A stretch of 64,000 bases of DNA from DASXKD01 sp963762735 (lineage in GTDB: Bacteria > Actinomycetota > Actinomycetes > Streptosporangiales > Streptosporangiaceae), in the NCBI GenBank assembly GCA_963762735.1, contig CAVXMG010000032.1, forward strand, positions 186,001 through 250,000. Reading direction: 5' to 3'. The notes under the pieces were generated by a model. It did no database searches, was not told the origin of the DNA, and saw only the letters and a list, made by a program, of their open reading frames with translations. Shown here in pieces: positions 26,119 to 33,932 of this stretch. Within the stretch, counting starts at the first letter, position 1. Each line of letters begins with the position of its first letter. A program made the translations under genes and the position numbers.

Positions 26119-26622
26119 GCAAGCCTCCTGGGCACCCCGGCCCCACCGTGTGCCGTCCGCGGCCGCACATCACCGCAGACCTGTGCATATCTCCTCACGA
26201 CACCACAGAGTCGCACGTTCTGCCTGCTGGGGCGCATACGCCGCGCCGTGGCACGGTGAACTTGGCGACGCGTGCTGACGGCTGACGTGCGGCCCGCGGC
26301 CCGCCTGATGAGTGACAGGTGTGACTAGTGGGATCTGCGTGCTCCCAGAAAAGCTATGAGCCGGGATTGGCGGCAACGAGAAACACGGCGCCAGGTTTTC
26401 CGGGAAAAGAGCGTGCAGCCGCGCCGTCCTTGCGAGCACCGCAGCCGCGCCGCAAATAGACGGCGCCGGGCAGTATAAATGCCCTCGACCGGAACCACAA
26501 GATTCTTGATGGCAAAGAACTTGATCGGCGGTACGAAGGTATCGGGCCGGGGCATAGCTGGTAAATTCGGCCGGGCGCTGGCCTATTTTGTCCTGGACCG
26601 TACCTGGGGCTGGAGGAATGCG
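26119..26622. other. 504-bp intergenic region between divergent genes
   Basis: The stretch separates the deacetylase (minus) from the ParA-like gene (plus) and must hold both promoters. It is less GC-rich than its surroundings. TATAAA at 26474-26479 could be a minus-10 box for the plus-strand gene, but no good minus-35 box is placed in front of it. Two in-frame ATGs (26479 and 26509) precede the chosen start of the ATPase. No hairpin, repeat or small gene stands out. Confidence 0.4.
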
Positions 26623-27909
26623 ATGTCTCAATACTCCGACGAGCTGGGAGCGTGGTGGACCGGGTTCCCGGGCAGTGACCGGGCCGCCTGGCTGCCGTCC
26701 GCGCCTGGCGCGCTGGCGCCGGCCAGGGACGGGGTGAGGGGGGCCATGTCGCGGCGCGCGCTGCGGCACGGCCTTGTCGTCCCGGCCGGCAAGCGCGAGC
26801 GTGCGAGGCGGGAGAAGACGGCCGAGTGGCGGCGCCAGACGGTGGCCGGCATCCGCGAGCCCGCGCTCAAATCGGGCGTGATAACCATTGGCTCGGGCTT
26901 CGGCGGCACCGGTAAGACCGACGTGGCGGTGACGCTCGCGGCCATCTATGCCGCTGCCCGGCCTGCCGACCGGGTCATTCTGGCCGACAGCAACGACGAC
27001 ATGCCCCATGGCTACATCAGGCTCGGTGGCCTGCCGGTCGAGGCGCTGCCGCCGGACCAGCGCACGCTCTCCATTCGCGGCTTTTATCAAGCCTGCGCCG
27101 AAGGCAGCATCAAGGTCTACGCCGATCTGCGCGATGCGGTCGCCTGGCTGCAGGGAGTGGCCGTGATCCGCGGCGACACCGCCGATGAATGCGTGGGTGT
27201 CGACTTCGGCGAGCAGGAGTACCTGACGGTCCTTGAATTTCTCCAGTGCATGTCCAACATCGTCATCAACGACGGCGGGACGGGGCTGTTCGCAAAACTT
27301 CAGGTCGGCACGCTCCTGCATGGCGACAAATACGTGTTCGTGACCGAGGCATCCCAGCTCGGTTTTTGGTCAATAGGTCAGGTTTTCAGCCGGTACCGGA
27401 ACTACGAAGGAGAAAAAGAGAGGCCGCTGACCGAGGAGGAGAACAGGCACCTCAATGGCCTCATGGACGAGGCCACTATCGTCGTGGACAAGTTCGCCGC
27501 GAGCGACCCGGAGCAGGCCCGGTGGTACGCCCGGATCTGCGAGAACTTCGACGGAACGCGCGTCTCGGTCGTCGCGGCTCCCTGGGACCAGGCGCTGGCC
27601 AACCGGGTGCCGCTGGATCTCGGCGCCGTGGCCGAGGCGACGCTGGACGCCAAGCTTGCCATGGCCGAGGTGGTGCTGCGCGGTGTCGAGCGGGTCAACC
27701 GCAGGCGGCATGGCCTGCCCGAGGAGACAGCAAGGGCCCAGGATGGCCAGTGGGGCCCGGCCGAGCCGGCGCGCTGGCTCTCCGAGCCGATGCCGCCCGC
27801 CGCGCCGAACGGTGCTCAGGAGCCGGCCGCCGGGGCGGAACCTGTGCGCCCCCTTACGTGGCATCAGAACGGCACCGGAGAGTTAGGGGCCGGCTCGCGG
27901 TCCTCATGA
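26623..27909 (+). CDS. orphan ParA/MinD-like P-loop ATPase with atypical Walker A
   Basis: Start ATG 26623 follows GGAGGA with ideal spacing and gives 428 residues. Residues 41-85 (AMSRRALRHGLVVPAGKRER ... IREPALKSG) recall the leader of EspI/MinD-like ATPases linked to type VII secretion. The P-loop at 90-99 is GSGFGGTGKT. The catalytic GKT is kept, but the signature Lys of the ParA family (KGGxGKT) is replaced. A ParA-like switch follows (RVILADSNDDMPHG). The centre (NIVINDGGTGLFAKLQVGTL) matches the D-x-G-T-G region. The last 55 residues are Pro/Ala-rich. No parB, esx or ecc gene is near, so the partner is unknown. Confidence 0.75.
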   Translation: MSQYSDELGAWWTGFPGSDRAAWLPSAPGALAPARDGVRGAMSRRALRHGLVVPAGKRERARREKTAEWRRQTVAGIREPALKSGVITIGSGFGGTGKTDVAVTLAAIYAAARPADRVILADSNDDMPHGYIRLGGLPVEALPPDQRTLSIRGFYQACAEGSIKVYADLRDAVAWLQGVAVIRGDTADECVGVDFGEQEYLTVLEFLQCMSNIVINDGGTGLFAKLQVGTLLHGDKYVFVTEASQLGFWSIGQVFSRYRNYEGEKERPLTEEENRHLNGLMDEATIVVDKFAASDPEQARWYARICENFDGTRVSVVAAPWDQALANRVPLDLGAVAEATLDAKLAMAEVVLRGVERVNRRRHGLPEETARAQDGQWGPAEPARWLSEPMPPAAPNGAQEPAAGAEPVRPLTWHQNGTGELGAGSRSS

Positions 27910-27911
27910 AA

Positions 27912-27948
27912 GTGAGCCCGGTGCCTCTAGAAAGGGCACCGGGCTCAC
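27912..27948. terminator. bidirectional intrinsic terminator, 14-bp perfect stem
   Basis: GTGAGCCCGGTGCC at 27912-27925 pairs perfectly with GGCACCGGGCTCAC at 27935-27948 around a nine-base loop. It starts two bases after the ATPase stop and ends 16 bases before the stop of the convergent ABC permease gene. Confidence 0.85.
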
Positions 27949-27964
27949 ATTCACGGGCTGCCGG

Positions 27965-28741
27965 TCAGACGGACTTCTGGTAGGCGCGGAACATCAGCAC
28001 CGACAGGGCGGTGACCGCGATGGCGAGCAGCGCCAGGCCGCCGCCCTGCAGGCCCACCCGGGCCCAGTCGGGGCTCGCGGTCATCGCCGAGCGGCCCGCC
28101 TCCAGCGCCCAGTTGACCGGGTTGCAGTTCGCCACGATCCGCATCCAGTGCGGCATCAGCGCCTCGGCCATGAACGCGGTGGACAGGAACGTGAGCGGCA
28201 GCAGCAGGAACGAGTTGATCCCGATGATCGTCTCGCGCTGCCTGGCCAGTATGCCGACCGTGTTGGAGAACGCGCTGAACACGATCGCGACCAGCACCGC
28301 GGTGACGATCAGCACCAGCAGCCCGGCGATGCCGCCCGCGTAGTGCGCGCCGCCCGCCCAGCCGAGCAGCACGATGATGATCGACTGCACCGCGCAGGTC
28401 AGGGCCTGCGTCACGGCGGAGGCGTTGATGATGGCCGAGCGGTGCAGCGGCAGCACAAGGAACCGGTCCATGATGCCCCGGTCGATCTCCTCAAGCACGG
28501 TCATGCCGCTCCACATGCTGGCCGACAGCGCGCTCATGATCACCACGCCGGGGACCAGGTAGTCCAGGTAGGACGGGGCGCCGAAGCCGGGCAGCTCCAC
28601 GACCTTGCGGAACAGCGAGCCGAACAGGAACAGCCAGATGACCGGCTGGATCAGCATGATGACCAGGTAGGCGGGCTGGCGGGCGATGGCCCGGAGCTGC
28701 CGCCCGGTCATCCAGGTGGTGTGCGCGGCGATCGTGGTCAT
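27965..28741 (-). CDS. ABC-2 type transporter permease (DrrB-like)
   Basis: The 258-residue protein has about six membrane segments (for example LVIMLIQPVIWLFLFGSLF, VQSIIIVLLGWAGG, LLVLIVTAVLVAIVFSAFSN, GLALLAIAVTALSVLMF) and the ABC-2 signature region EEIDRGIMDRFLVLPLHRSA. It is the membrane half of an exporter with the preceding ATPase, whose stop overlaps this start (ATGA at 28738-28741). DrrAB-like exporters move drugs, lipids or antibiotics outward. The substrate here is unknown. Expression is probably controlled by the neighbouring PadR regulator. Confidence 0.9.
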   Translation of the reverse strand: MTTIAAHTTWMTGRQLRAIARQPAYLVIMLIQPVIWLFLFGSLFRKVVELPGFGAPSYLDYLVPGVVIMSALSASMWSGMTVLEEIDRGIMDRFLVLPLHRSAIINASAVTQALTCAVQSIIIVLLGWAGGAHYAGGIAGLLVLIVTAVLVAIVFSAFSNTVGILARQRETIIGINSFLLLPLTFLSTAFMAEALMPHWMRIVANCNPVNWALEAGRSAMTASPDWARVGLQGGGLALLAIAVTALSVLMFRAYQKSV

Positions 28742-29778
28742 TCCGATCCTCCAGAGGTGGCAAGCGCGGCGGGGGACTGGTCGGCGTCGGTGAACCGGCG
28801 GCCGGAGTAGCGCAGGTACACGTCTTCCAGCGAGGGGCGGGCGACGGTGGCGGCCCGGACGGTGACCCCGGCGCCCTTCAGCGCGGCGATCACGCCGGGC
28901 AGGGCGGTGGCGCCCTCGTCGGCGCGGGCGCTCAGGCTGGTGCCCTCGACCCGCGCCTCGCGGACGCCGGGGACCTGGGCCAGCGCGGCGAGCACATGGT
29001 CACCCGCGGTGTCGCTGGCCAGTTCCAGGTGCACGGCGTCGCCGTGCAGTTCGCCCTTGAGCTCGTCGGGGGTGCCCGCGACCACCACCCGGCCGCGGTC
29101 CACGATCGCCAGCCGGCTGGCCAGGTGGTCCGCCTCCTCCAGGTAGTGCGTGGTGAGCAGGATGGTCAGGCCCTCGGCCGCGGCGAGCCGGCCGATCTCG
29201 GTCCACATCGCCGAGCGGGACTCCGGGTCCAGGCCGGCCGTGGGCTCGTCGAGGAACAGCACCTGCGGCCGGTTGACCAGGCCCATCGCCACGTCCAGCC
29301 GGCGCCGCATGCCGCCCGAGTAGGTGCGCACCCGGCGGCCGGCCGCGTCGGCCAGCCCGAACCGGCCGAGCAGGTCGTCGGCCCGGCGGGCCAGTTCCCG
29401 GCCGCGCAGGCCCTGGATCCGGCCGGACAGCATCACGTTCTCCCGGCCGGTGGCGACCGGGTCAGCGCCGCTGAGCTGGGCGACCACGCCGATGAGGTGG
29501 CGCACCCTGGCGGGCTTGGCCCGCACGTCCAGCCCGGCGACCATGGCGGTGCCCGAGTCGGCCTGGGCCAGGGTGGTGAGGATCTTGACGGTGGTGGACT
29601 TGCCGGCCCCGTTCGGGCCGAGCAGAGCGAAGACCGTACCGGCCGGGACCGCGAAGCTGAGCCCGTCCAGGGCCCGGACTCCCTTGGGATAGGTCTTGAC
29701 GAGGTCGTGTGCCTCGATAGCGAGCGTGCCGCCCGTGCCCGCGGCAGCGGGCGCCGGTGCTGTTGCCTGGATGGTCAT
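28738..29778 (-). CDS. ABC transporter ATP-binding protein (DrrA-like)
   Basis: The start at ATG 29778 (MTIQATAPAP) is preceded by GGGAG. 346 residues. Walker A is GPNGAGKST at 54-62, the signature is YSGGMRRRLDVAM, Walker B is VLFLDEPTAGLDPESR, and the switch His is in TTHYLEEADHL. The C-terminal 90 residues are the extension typical of the DrrA/CcmA drug-export branch (GVTVRAATVARPSLEDVYLR). It powers the permease encoded in the overlapping downstream gene. Confidence 0.93.
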   Translation of the reverse strand: MTIQATAPAPAAAGTGGTLAIEAHDLVKTYPKGVRALDGLSFAVPAGTVFALLGPNGAGKSTTVKILTTLAQADSGTAMVAGLDVRAKPARVRHLIGVVAQLSGADPVATGRENVMLSGRIQGLRGRELARRADDLLGRFGLADAAGRRVRTYSGGMRRRLDVAMGLVNRPQVLFLDEPTAGLDPESRSAMWTEIGRLAAAEGLTILLTTHYLEEADHLASRLAIVDRGRVVVAGTPDELKGELHGDAVHLELASDTAGDHVLAALAQVPGVREARVEGTSLSARADEGATALPGVIAALKGAGVTVRAATVARPSLEDVYLRYSGRRFTDADQSPAALATSGGSE

Positions 29779-29829
29779 ACTGCTTTCTCCCTGATGGTCT
29801 GGTGTGTGCACCGGTCCAGGCGGGAGCAG

Positions 29830-29856
29830 CCAAGTACTCTTGGAGTGCTCACTCGC
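29830..29856 (-). promoter_or_regulatory. candidate PadR operator in front of the ABC operon
   Basis: On the plus strand AGTACTC-TTG-GAGTGCT at about 29833-29849 is a near-perfect dyad (6 of 7 positions). On the minus strand it reads GAGCACTCCAAGAGTACT, sharing GAGCACTC-N-AA with the region upstream of the padR gene. It lies about 60 bp upstream of the ATPase start. I infer that it is the regulator's second binding site. Confidence 0.5.
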
Positions 29857-29892
29857 GCTGGTCTCGCTCCCGCGGGACCGGTTCGGGGTTCA

Positions 29893-29932
29893 CGGCCCCC
29901 GGCCAGGTGTTGCCACACCACGCCGGGGGCCG
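29893..29932 (-). terminator. intrinsic terminator after padR
   Basis: CGGCCCCCGGC at 29893-29903 and GCCGGGGGCCG at 29922-29932 form an 11-bp perfect stem, with an inner GGTGT/ACACC pairing. It sits ten bases downstream of the PadR stop and separates that gene from the ABC operon. Confidence 0.75.
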
Positions 29933-29942
29933 ATTTGGCCGG

Positions 29943-30623
29943 TCAGCCTGGCTCGGCACCTCCCTCCATGACCTCGCGCATCTTCTCCAGGGCGTCGACG
30001 TCCACGTCCCACGTGGGTGCCTCGCCGGTCTCGTAGACGTGGCGCCAGCCGTCCTGGCCCTCCAGCGTCCCGGCTTCGAGTTCACTGGCCAGCCGCCGCA
30101 CCCAGGACAGCTCGGCCTCGCGCATGACCATGTGGTACTCGCCCTCGATCAGCAGCAGCCTGGGCAGGCGGGCGTTGTGCGCGGTGTCGAGCATGATCCG
30201 GGCCTGCGCTATCTCCTTCTGCAGCAGCCGGATCCGGGTGCGGAGCAGTTCCGCGACCGTGTCGGGGTGCAGCACAGGCAGCAGCGACAGTGCCGCCTCG
30301 AACTGCGGGTACTCCTTGACCGGCTCGGCGATCAGTTCCGCCATCCAGGCGTCGAGCCTGGCCCGGCCGGCCTCGGTGAGGTGGTACACGGTGCGCTCGG
30401 GCCGGCGGCCCTCGCGGCGCGCCGCCGTCGCTTCGATGAGGCCGTTCTTGGCCAGGCTGTCCACGACCGTGTACAGCGAGCCGTAGTTCAGCTTGATGCT
30501 CTGCTCCTTGCCGCGCTCGCGCATGGTCGAGGCCATCTCGTAGGGATGCATCGGCCGCTCGTGCAGGCAGGCGAGCACGGCCAGGGCCAGCGGGTTGGAG
30601 ATCGACGTCCGCCGGGCAGCCAT
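29943..30623 (-). CDS. PadR-family transcriptional regulator
   Basis: 226 residues. The N-terminal winged helix shows LALAVLACLHERPMHPYEMA, GSLYTVVDSLAKNGLIEATA and the wing EGRRPERTVYHLTEAGRARL. A C-terminal helical dimerisation domain follows (residues 95-200). PadR proteins usually repress an adjacent exporter and release DNA on binding a toxic ligand. The gene is next to a DrrAB-like exporter in the same direction. Its own promoter carries a dyad that covers the minus-10 box, and a related dyad precedes the exporter genes. Confidence 0.9.
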   Translation of the reverse strand: MAARRTSISNPLALAVLACLHERPMHPYEMASTMRERGKEQSIKLNYGSLYTVVDSLAKNGLIEATAARREGRRPERTVYHLTEAGRARLDAWMAELIAEPVKEYPQFEAALSLLPVLHPDTVAELLRTRIRLLQKEIAQARIMLDTAHNARLPRLLLIEGEYHMVMREAELSWVRRLASELEAGTLEGQDGWRHVYETGEAPTWDVDVDALEKMREVMEGGAEPG

Positions 30624-30639
30624 GGTGTGCTCCTTAGGT

Positions 30640-30705
30640 CCGTATTCGAGTGCTCGTCAACGTATATCCGAGCACGAGTATACGGTGACGAGCATTCGGC
30701 CGCAA
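30640..30705 (-). promoter_or_regulatory. padR promoter with overlapping operator dyad
   Basis: On the minus strand the minus-35 box TTGCGG (30700-30705) and minus-10 box TATACT (30677-30682) are separated by exactly 17 bases. The inverted repeat CCGTATTCGAGTGCTCG (30640-30656) / CGAGCACGAGTATACGG (30669-30685) matches at 14 of 17 positions and overlaps the minus-10 box, an arrangement expected for autorepression. Confidence 0.65.
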
Positions 30706-30766
30706 GCATTTGCCCGGGATCCTGGCGCTGCTTTGCCCCGGTTGCCCGGCCTCATAGAGTCGGGGG

Positions 30767-31876
30767 ATGCCCGAGTCTCATGCCCTGCGCCGGGAACGGC
30801 TGCGGACGGCGGTCGCCGCCAGCGAGGCGGACGCCGCGCTCATCACCTCGCTGGTCAACGTGCGTTACCTGACCGGCCTGGCCAGTTCCAACGCGGCGCT
30901 GCTGCTGCCCGCCGACGGCCCGCCCGTGCTCGCCACCGACTCGCGCTACCTCCTGGCCGCCGAGCGCGACTGCCCGGACCTCACGTTGCTCAATGCCCGC
31001 AACGTCGAGCCGGCCCTCGCCGACGTGGCCAGGGAGCGGGGGGCGCGCCGGCTGGGGTTCGAGGCCCAGGAGATGACCGTCGAGCGCCATGCGGCGCTGG
31101 CCCAGGCCGGTGACCTGGAGCTGATACCGCTCGGCCTGATGGTGGAAGAACTGCGGGTGACCAAGGACGAGGAGGAGATCGCCCTGCTCGCGCGGGCCTG
31201 CGCGATCACCGGCGCCGCCTTCGACCAGGTGGTGCCCCAGATCCGGGCCGGGATGACCGAGCGGGAACTGGCGGTGCTGATCGAGCGCGCCATGGTGGAC
31301 GCCGGTGCGGAGAAACCGGCGTTCGACACGATCGTGGCCAGCGGGCCGCACGGCGCCATCCCGCACCACGCCCCCGGCGCCCGCCGGTTCGAGGCCGGAG
31401 ACATGATCACCATCGACTGCGGCGCCCGGTACGGCGGCTACCACGCTGACATGACCCGCACCGTGGTGCTCGGCCCGCCCGCCGGCTGGCAGCGGGAGAT
31501 CTACGCCCTGGTGGCCGCCGCGCAGCAGGCGGGCATCGACGCAGCCGTGCCCGGCGCGGCCGCCGCGGACGTGGACGCCGTGGCCCGGGACATGATCAAG
31601 GCGGCCGGGCACGGCGAGCACTTCGGCCACGGCCTCGGTCACGGGGTGGGACTGGAGATCCACGAGGCACCGCAGTTGGGGGTGGCCAAGCCGGGTACAC
31701 TCGGGGACCGGGTTCCCATCACCGTCGAGCCGGGTGTCTACCTGCCAGGCATGGGCGGCGTCAGGATTGAGGACACCCTGGTGGTACGTTCCGGGGCCGG
31801 GCCTGCGGCCTCCCGTGACCTGCTCACCACGACCAAGACCGTGACCCAAGGGGAACTGCTCGTCCTCGAACCCTAA
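30767..31876 (+). CDS. pepQ: M24 family Xaa-Pro aminopeptidase/dipeptidase
   Basis: A 369-residue creatinase-fold peptidase. The N-terminal domain runs to about residue 125. The catalytic domain holds the five metal ligands: Asp in MITIDCGARYGGYHADMTRT (two Asp), His in HGLGHGVGLEIHEAP, Glu in VEPGVYLPG and Glu in VRIEDTLVV. It cleaves peptides with Pro at position two. It precedes efp by 36 bp, the standard actinobacterial order. The name pepQ follows usage for this locus, since Xaa-Pro aminopeptidase and prolidase cannot be separated by eye. Confidence 0.92.
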   Translation: MPESHALRRERLRTAVAASEADAALITSLVNVRYLTGLASSNAALLLPADGPPVLATDSRYLLAAERDCPDLTLLNARNVEPALADVARERGARRLGFEAQEMTVERHAALAQAGDLELIPLGLMVEELRVTKDEEEIALLARACAITGAAFDQVVPQIRAGMTERELAVLIERAMVDAGAEKPAFDTIVASGPHGAIPHHAPGARRFEAGDMITIDCGARYGGYHADMTRTVVLGPPAGWQREIYALVAAAQQAGIDAAVPGAAAADVDAVARDMIKAAGHGEHFGHGLGHGVGLEIHEAPQLGVAKPGTLGDRVPITVEPGVYLPGMGGVRIEDTLVVRSGAGPAASRDLLTTTKTVTQGELLVLEP

Positions 31877-31912
31877 CGGTCGGCCCCTCGGTAACCAGGA
31901 GAGACTTTAGAC

Positions 31913-32470
31913 GTGGCCACCACCAACGACCTCAAGAACGGCATGACGCTGAACCTCGACGGCCAGCTCTGGAACGTGGTGGATTTCCAGCACGTCAAGC
32001 CCGGCAAGGGCGGCGCGTTCGTGCGGACCAAGCTCAAGAACATCATGTCCGGCAAGGTCGTCGACCGTACCTTCAATGCAGGTGTCAAGGTCGATGTCGC
32101 CACCGTGGACCGCCGCGAGATGCAGTACCTGTATCGCGAGGGCGACGACTTCGTCTTCATGGACAACGAGGACTACGACCAGCCGCGGATCCCGGCGGAG
32201 ACCGTCGGCGGCGCCGCCAGCTACCTGCTGGAGGACCAGACCGCGGTGGTGGCGTTCAACGAGGGCACGCCGCTGTACGTGGAATTGCCAGCCGCGGTGG
32301 AACTGGCGGTGCGCCAGACCGACCCCGGCGTCCAGGGCGACCGGTCCACCGGCGGTACCAAGCCCGCCACGCTGGAGACCGGCGTGCAGATCCAGGTGCC
32401 GCTGTTCATCACCACCGGGGAGAAGATCAAGGTGGACACCCGCACCGGCGATTATCTCGGCCGCGCGTGA
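31913..32470 (+). CDS. efp: translation elongation factor P
   Basis: EF-P relieves ribosome stalling at consecutive prolines. The 185-residue protein has the three beta-barrel domains. The loop VKPGKGGAFVRTKLKNI carries the conserved Lys. The C-terminal domain contains TGVQIQVPLFITTGEKIKVD, close to the family signature, and ends DTRTGDYLGRA. GTG 31913 follows AGGAGAG. No modification enzyme (EpmA, EarP, YmfI) is seen in the window. It sits between pepQ and nusB as in Mycobacterium. Confidence 0.97.
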   Translation: MATTNDLKNGMTLNLDGQLWNVVDFQHVKPGKGGAFVRTKLKNIMSGKVVDRTFNAGVKVDVATVDRREMQYLYREGDDFVFMDNEDYDQPRIPAETVGGAASYLLEDQTAVVAFNEGTPLYVELPAAVELAVRQTDPGVQGDRSTGGTKPATLETGVQIQVPLFITTGEKIKVDTRTGDYLGRA

Positions 32471-32521
32471 CCTCCCACCGCGTCACCTCCCCCCGCGTGA
32501 CCTGCTCCGGCATGGCCGGCC

Positions 32522-32932
32522 GTGGCCGCACGTAGCAAGGCCCGCAAACGCGCGCTCGACGTGTTGTTCGAGGCGGAACTGCGCGGCGAGCCGGTCCTGC
32601 AGATACTGAACGAGCGCGCCGCCGAGCAGGAACCGCCGGTCCCCGCCTACGCCACGGAACTGGTCGAAGGGGTGCAGGCGCACCGTGAGCGCATCGACGA
32701 GCTGCTCGCCGAGCACGCGCAGGGGTGGACGCTTGACCGGATGCCCGCGGTGGACCGGAACATCCTCCGCATCGGCGCCTACGAGTTGCTGTGGCAGGAC
32801 CAGGTGCCGGACGCGGTGGCGATCAACGAGGCGGTCCAGCTCGCCAGGGACCTGTCCACCGAGGGCTCACCGGCCTTCGTGAACGGGCTGCTCGCCCGGC
32901 TGCTTGAACTCAAGCCCACGCTCAGCCTGTAA
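32522..32932 (+). CDS. nusB: transcription antitermination factor NusB
   Basis: NusB with NusE binds boxA RNA in rRNA operons. The 136-residue all-helical protein starts ARSKARKRALDVLFEAELRG and has LDRMPAVDRNILRIGAYELLW and AINEAVQLARDLSTEGSPAF followed by VNGLL, the standard family blocks. GTG 32522 is used as start, 51 bp after efp. It is convergent with the following membrane protein gene with only nine bases between stops. It closes the aro-pepQ-efp-nusB string. Confidence 0.95.
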   Translation: MAARSKARKRALDVLFEAELRGEPVLQILNERAAEQEPPVPAYATELVEGVQAHRERIDELLAEHAQGWTLDRMPAVDRNILRIGAYELLWQDQVPDAVAINEAVQLARDLSTEGSPAFVNGLLARLLELKPTLSL

Positions 32933-32941
32933 GCGCAGGCG

Positions 32942-33580
32942 TCAGCTGGCGGCGAAGCGGACGCGCAGGCCGGAGCGGCGCAGCACGGACCAGAACCACA
33001 CTGCCGAGATGGCGATGCCCGCCACCGTCAGCGCCACGGTGGCCACGGTGGAGGCGACCATGAACGCCTGCAGCGGCTCGGTCACCATCAGGATCGCCAG
33101 GCCCGCGGTGAGCAGCAGGAAGATCCCGGCCCACAACCAGGTGGCGCCCTGGAAGAACCGGTGCAGGCCTGGGTGGTGCCGCGCGGGCTGCCGCAGCGCC
33201 ACCACCTCGGCGGCGAGCCGGGCGACCAGCGGGTGCGGGCCGCGCGCGGTCCGGGCGAACAGGAACGACATGACGAGGTTGGCGAGCGGGAACTGGAGCA
33301 GGTAGATCCAGAGCTGCCCGGTCGCAAGCACCATCGCCGTCTGCAGCGTCAGCACCACCGCCGTGATCGTCAGCAGGCTCGGCACGCTGCCGGTGGCGAT
33401 CTTCCGGATCAGCGCCACCAGCCAGGTGGCGGCGAGCCCGGCCAGCAGCCCGGCGTCCCTGCCGTACAGCCAGGCACCCAGGGCAAGCGCGCCGATCGGC
33501 AGCCCGGCCGACTCGGTCAGGCTCCACGAGATCGTTCGCAGCAGCCGCAGCGGCCTGGGGAACTCGACGTGATCCGGCAT
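32942..33580 (-). CDS. multi-pass membrane protein, VC0807-like
   Basis: 212 residues with about five to six membrane segments (for example GLPIGALALGAWLYGRDAGL, VPSLLTITAVVLTLQTAMVL, WLWAGIFLLLTAGLAILMV, TVATVALTVAGIAISAVWFW). The pattern resembles VC0807-family proteins, which have no established role. A cytoplasmic loop with HHPGLHRFFQGAT is the most conserved-looking segment. The gene is alone on the minus strand, convergent with nusB. The assignment to the family is by impression only. Confidence 0.65.
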   Translation of the reverse strand: MPDHVEFPRPLRLLRTISWSLTESAGLPIGALALGAWLYGRDAGLLAGLAATWLVALIRKIATGSVPSLLTITAVVLTLQTAMVLATGQLWIYLLQFPLANLVMSFLFARTARGPHPLVARLAAEVVALRQPARHHPGLHRFFQGATWLWAGIFLLLTAGLAILMVTEPLQAFMVASTVATVALTVAGIAISAVWFWSVLRRSGLRVRFAAS

Positions 33581-33652
33581 GCGCCGAGCCTAAGCGGTCC
33601 CTGCCGGCTGGTTACCCGAAGCCGGCAACAGGACCGTTTTTGTCACCTTTGA

Positions 33653-33830
33653 GTGCCGTGCTGGCCCGGGGGAGCGACCCCCCGGAACCCCCCGCTGGCC
33701 TACGGCCCGGTTCCTTCGTCGCGGGGCCGGGGCCGTGCTGGCCCGGGGGAGCGACCCCCCGGAACCCCCCGCTGGCCCAAGGCCCCGCTCCTTCGTCGCG
33801 GGGCCTTGGCCCTGTCGGTTGCGGCAGCGA
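33653..33830. repeat. palindromic intergenic repeat, copy 3 (two tandem units)
   Basis: Two head-to-tail units of about 84 bp lie in the 351-bp gap between the membrane protein gene and the methyltransferase gene. Each contains GTGCTGGCCCGGGGGAGCGA, CCCCCCGGAACCCCCCGCTG, and the terminator-like dyad CCCCGCTCCTTCGTCGCGGGG or a close variant. The two units are nearly identical, unlike the more diverged copies at 4650 and 13017. No gene is visible in this gap. Confidence 0.85.
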
Positions 33831-33932
33831 CCCATCCGTCTCCTGCAACAGGAATTGTCAGGTCACGGCACTACAGTGGGACACGGCAAGGGCGTGGGGC
33901 GGCGCCGTCGCGGCGGGCGGTGAGGAGACAGC

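Noticed and set aside
26479..26622. Extended N-terminus of the ParA-like ATPase from ATG 26479 or 26509.
   Set aside because: The GGAGGA site with ideal spacing belongs to ATG 26623, and the extra residues do not look conserved.
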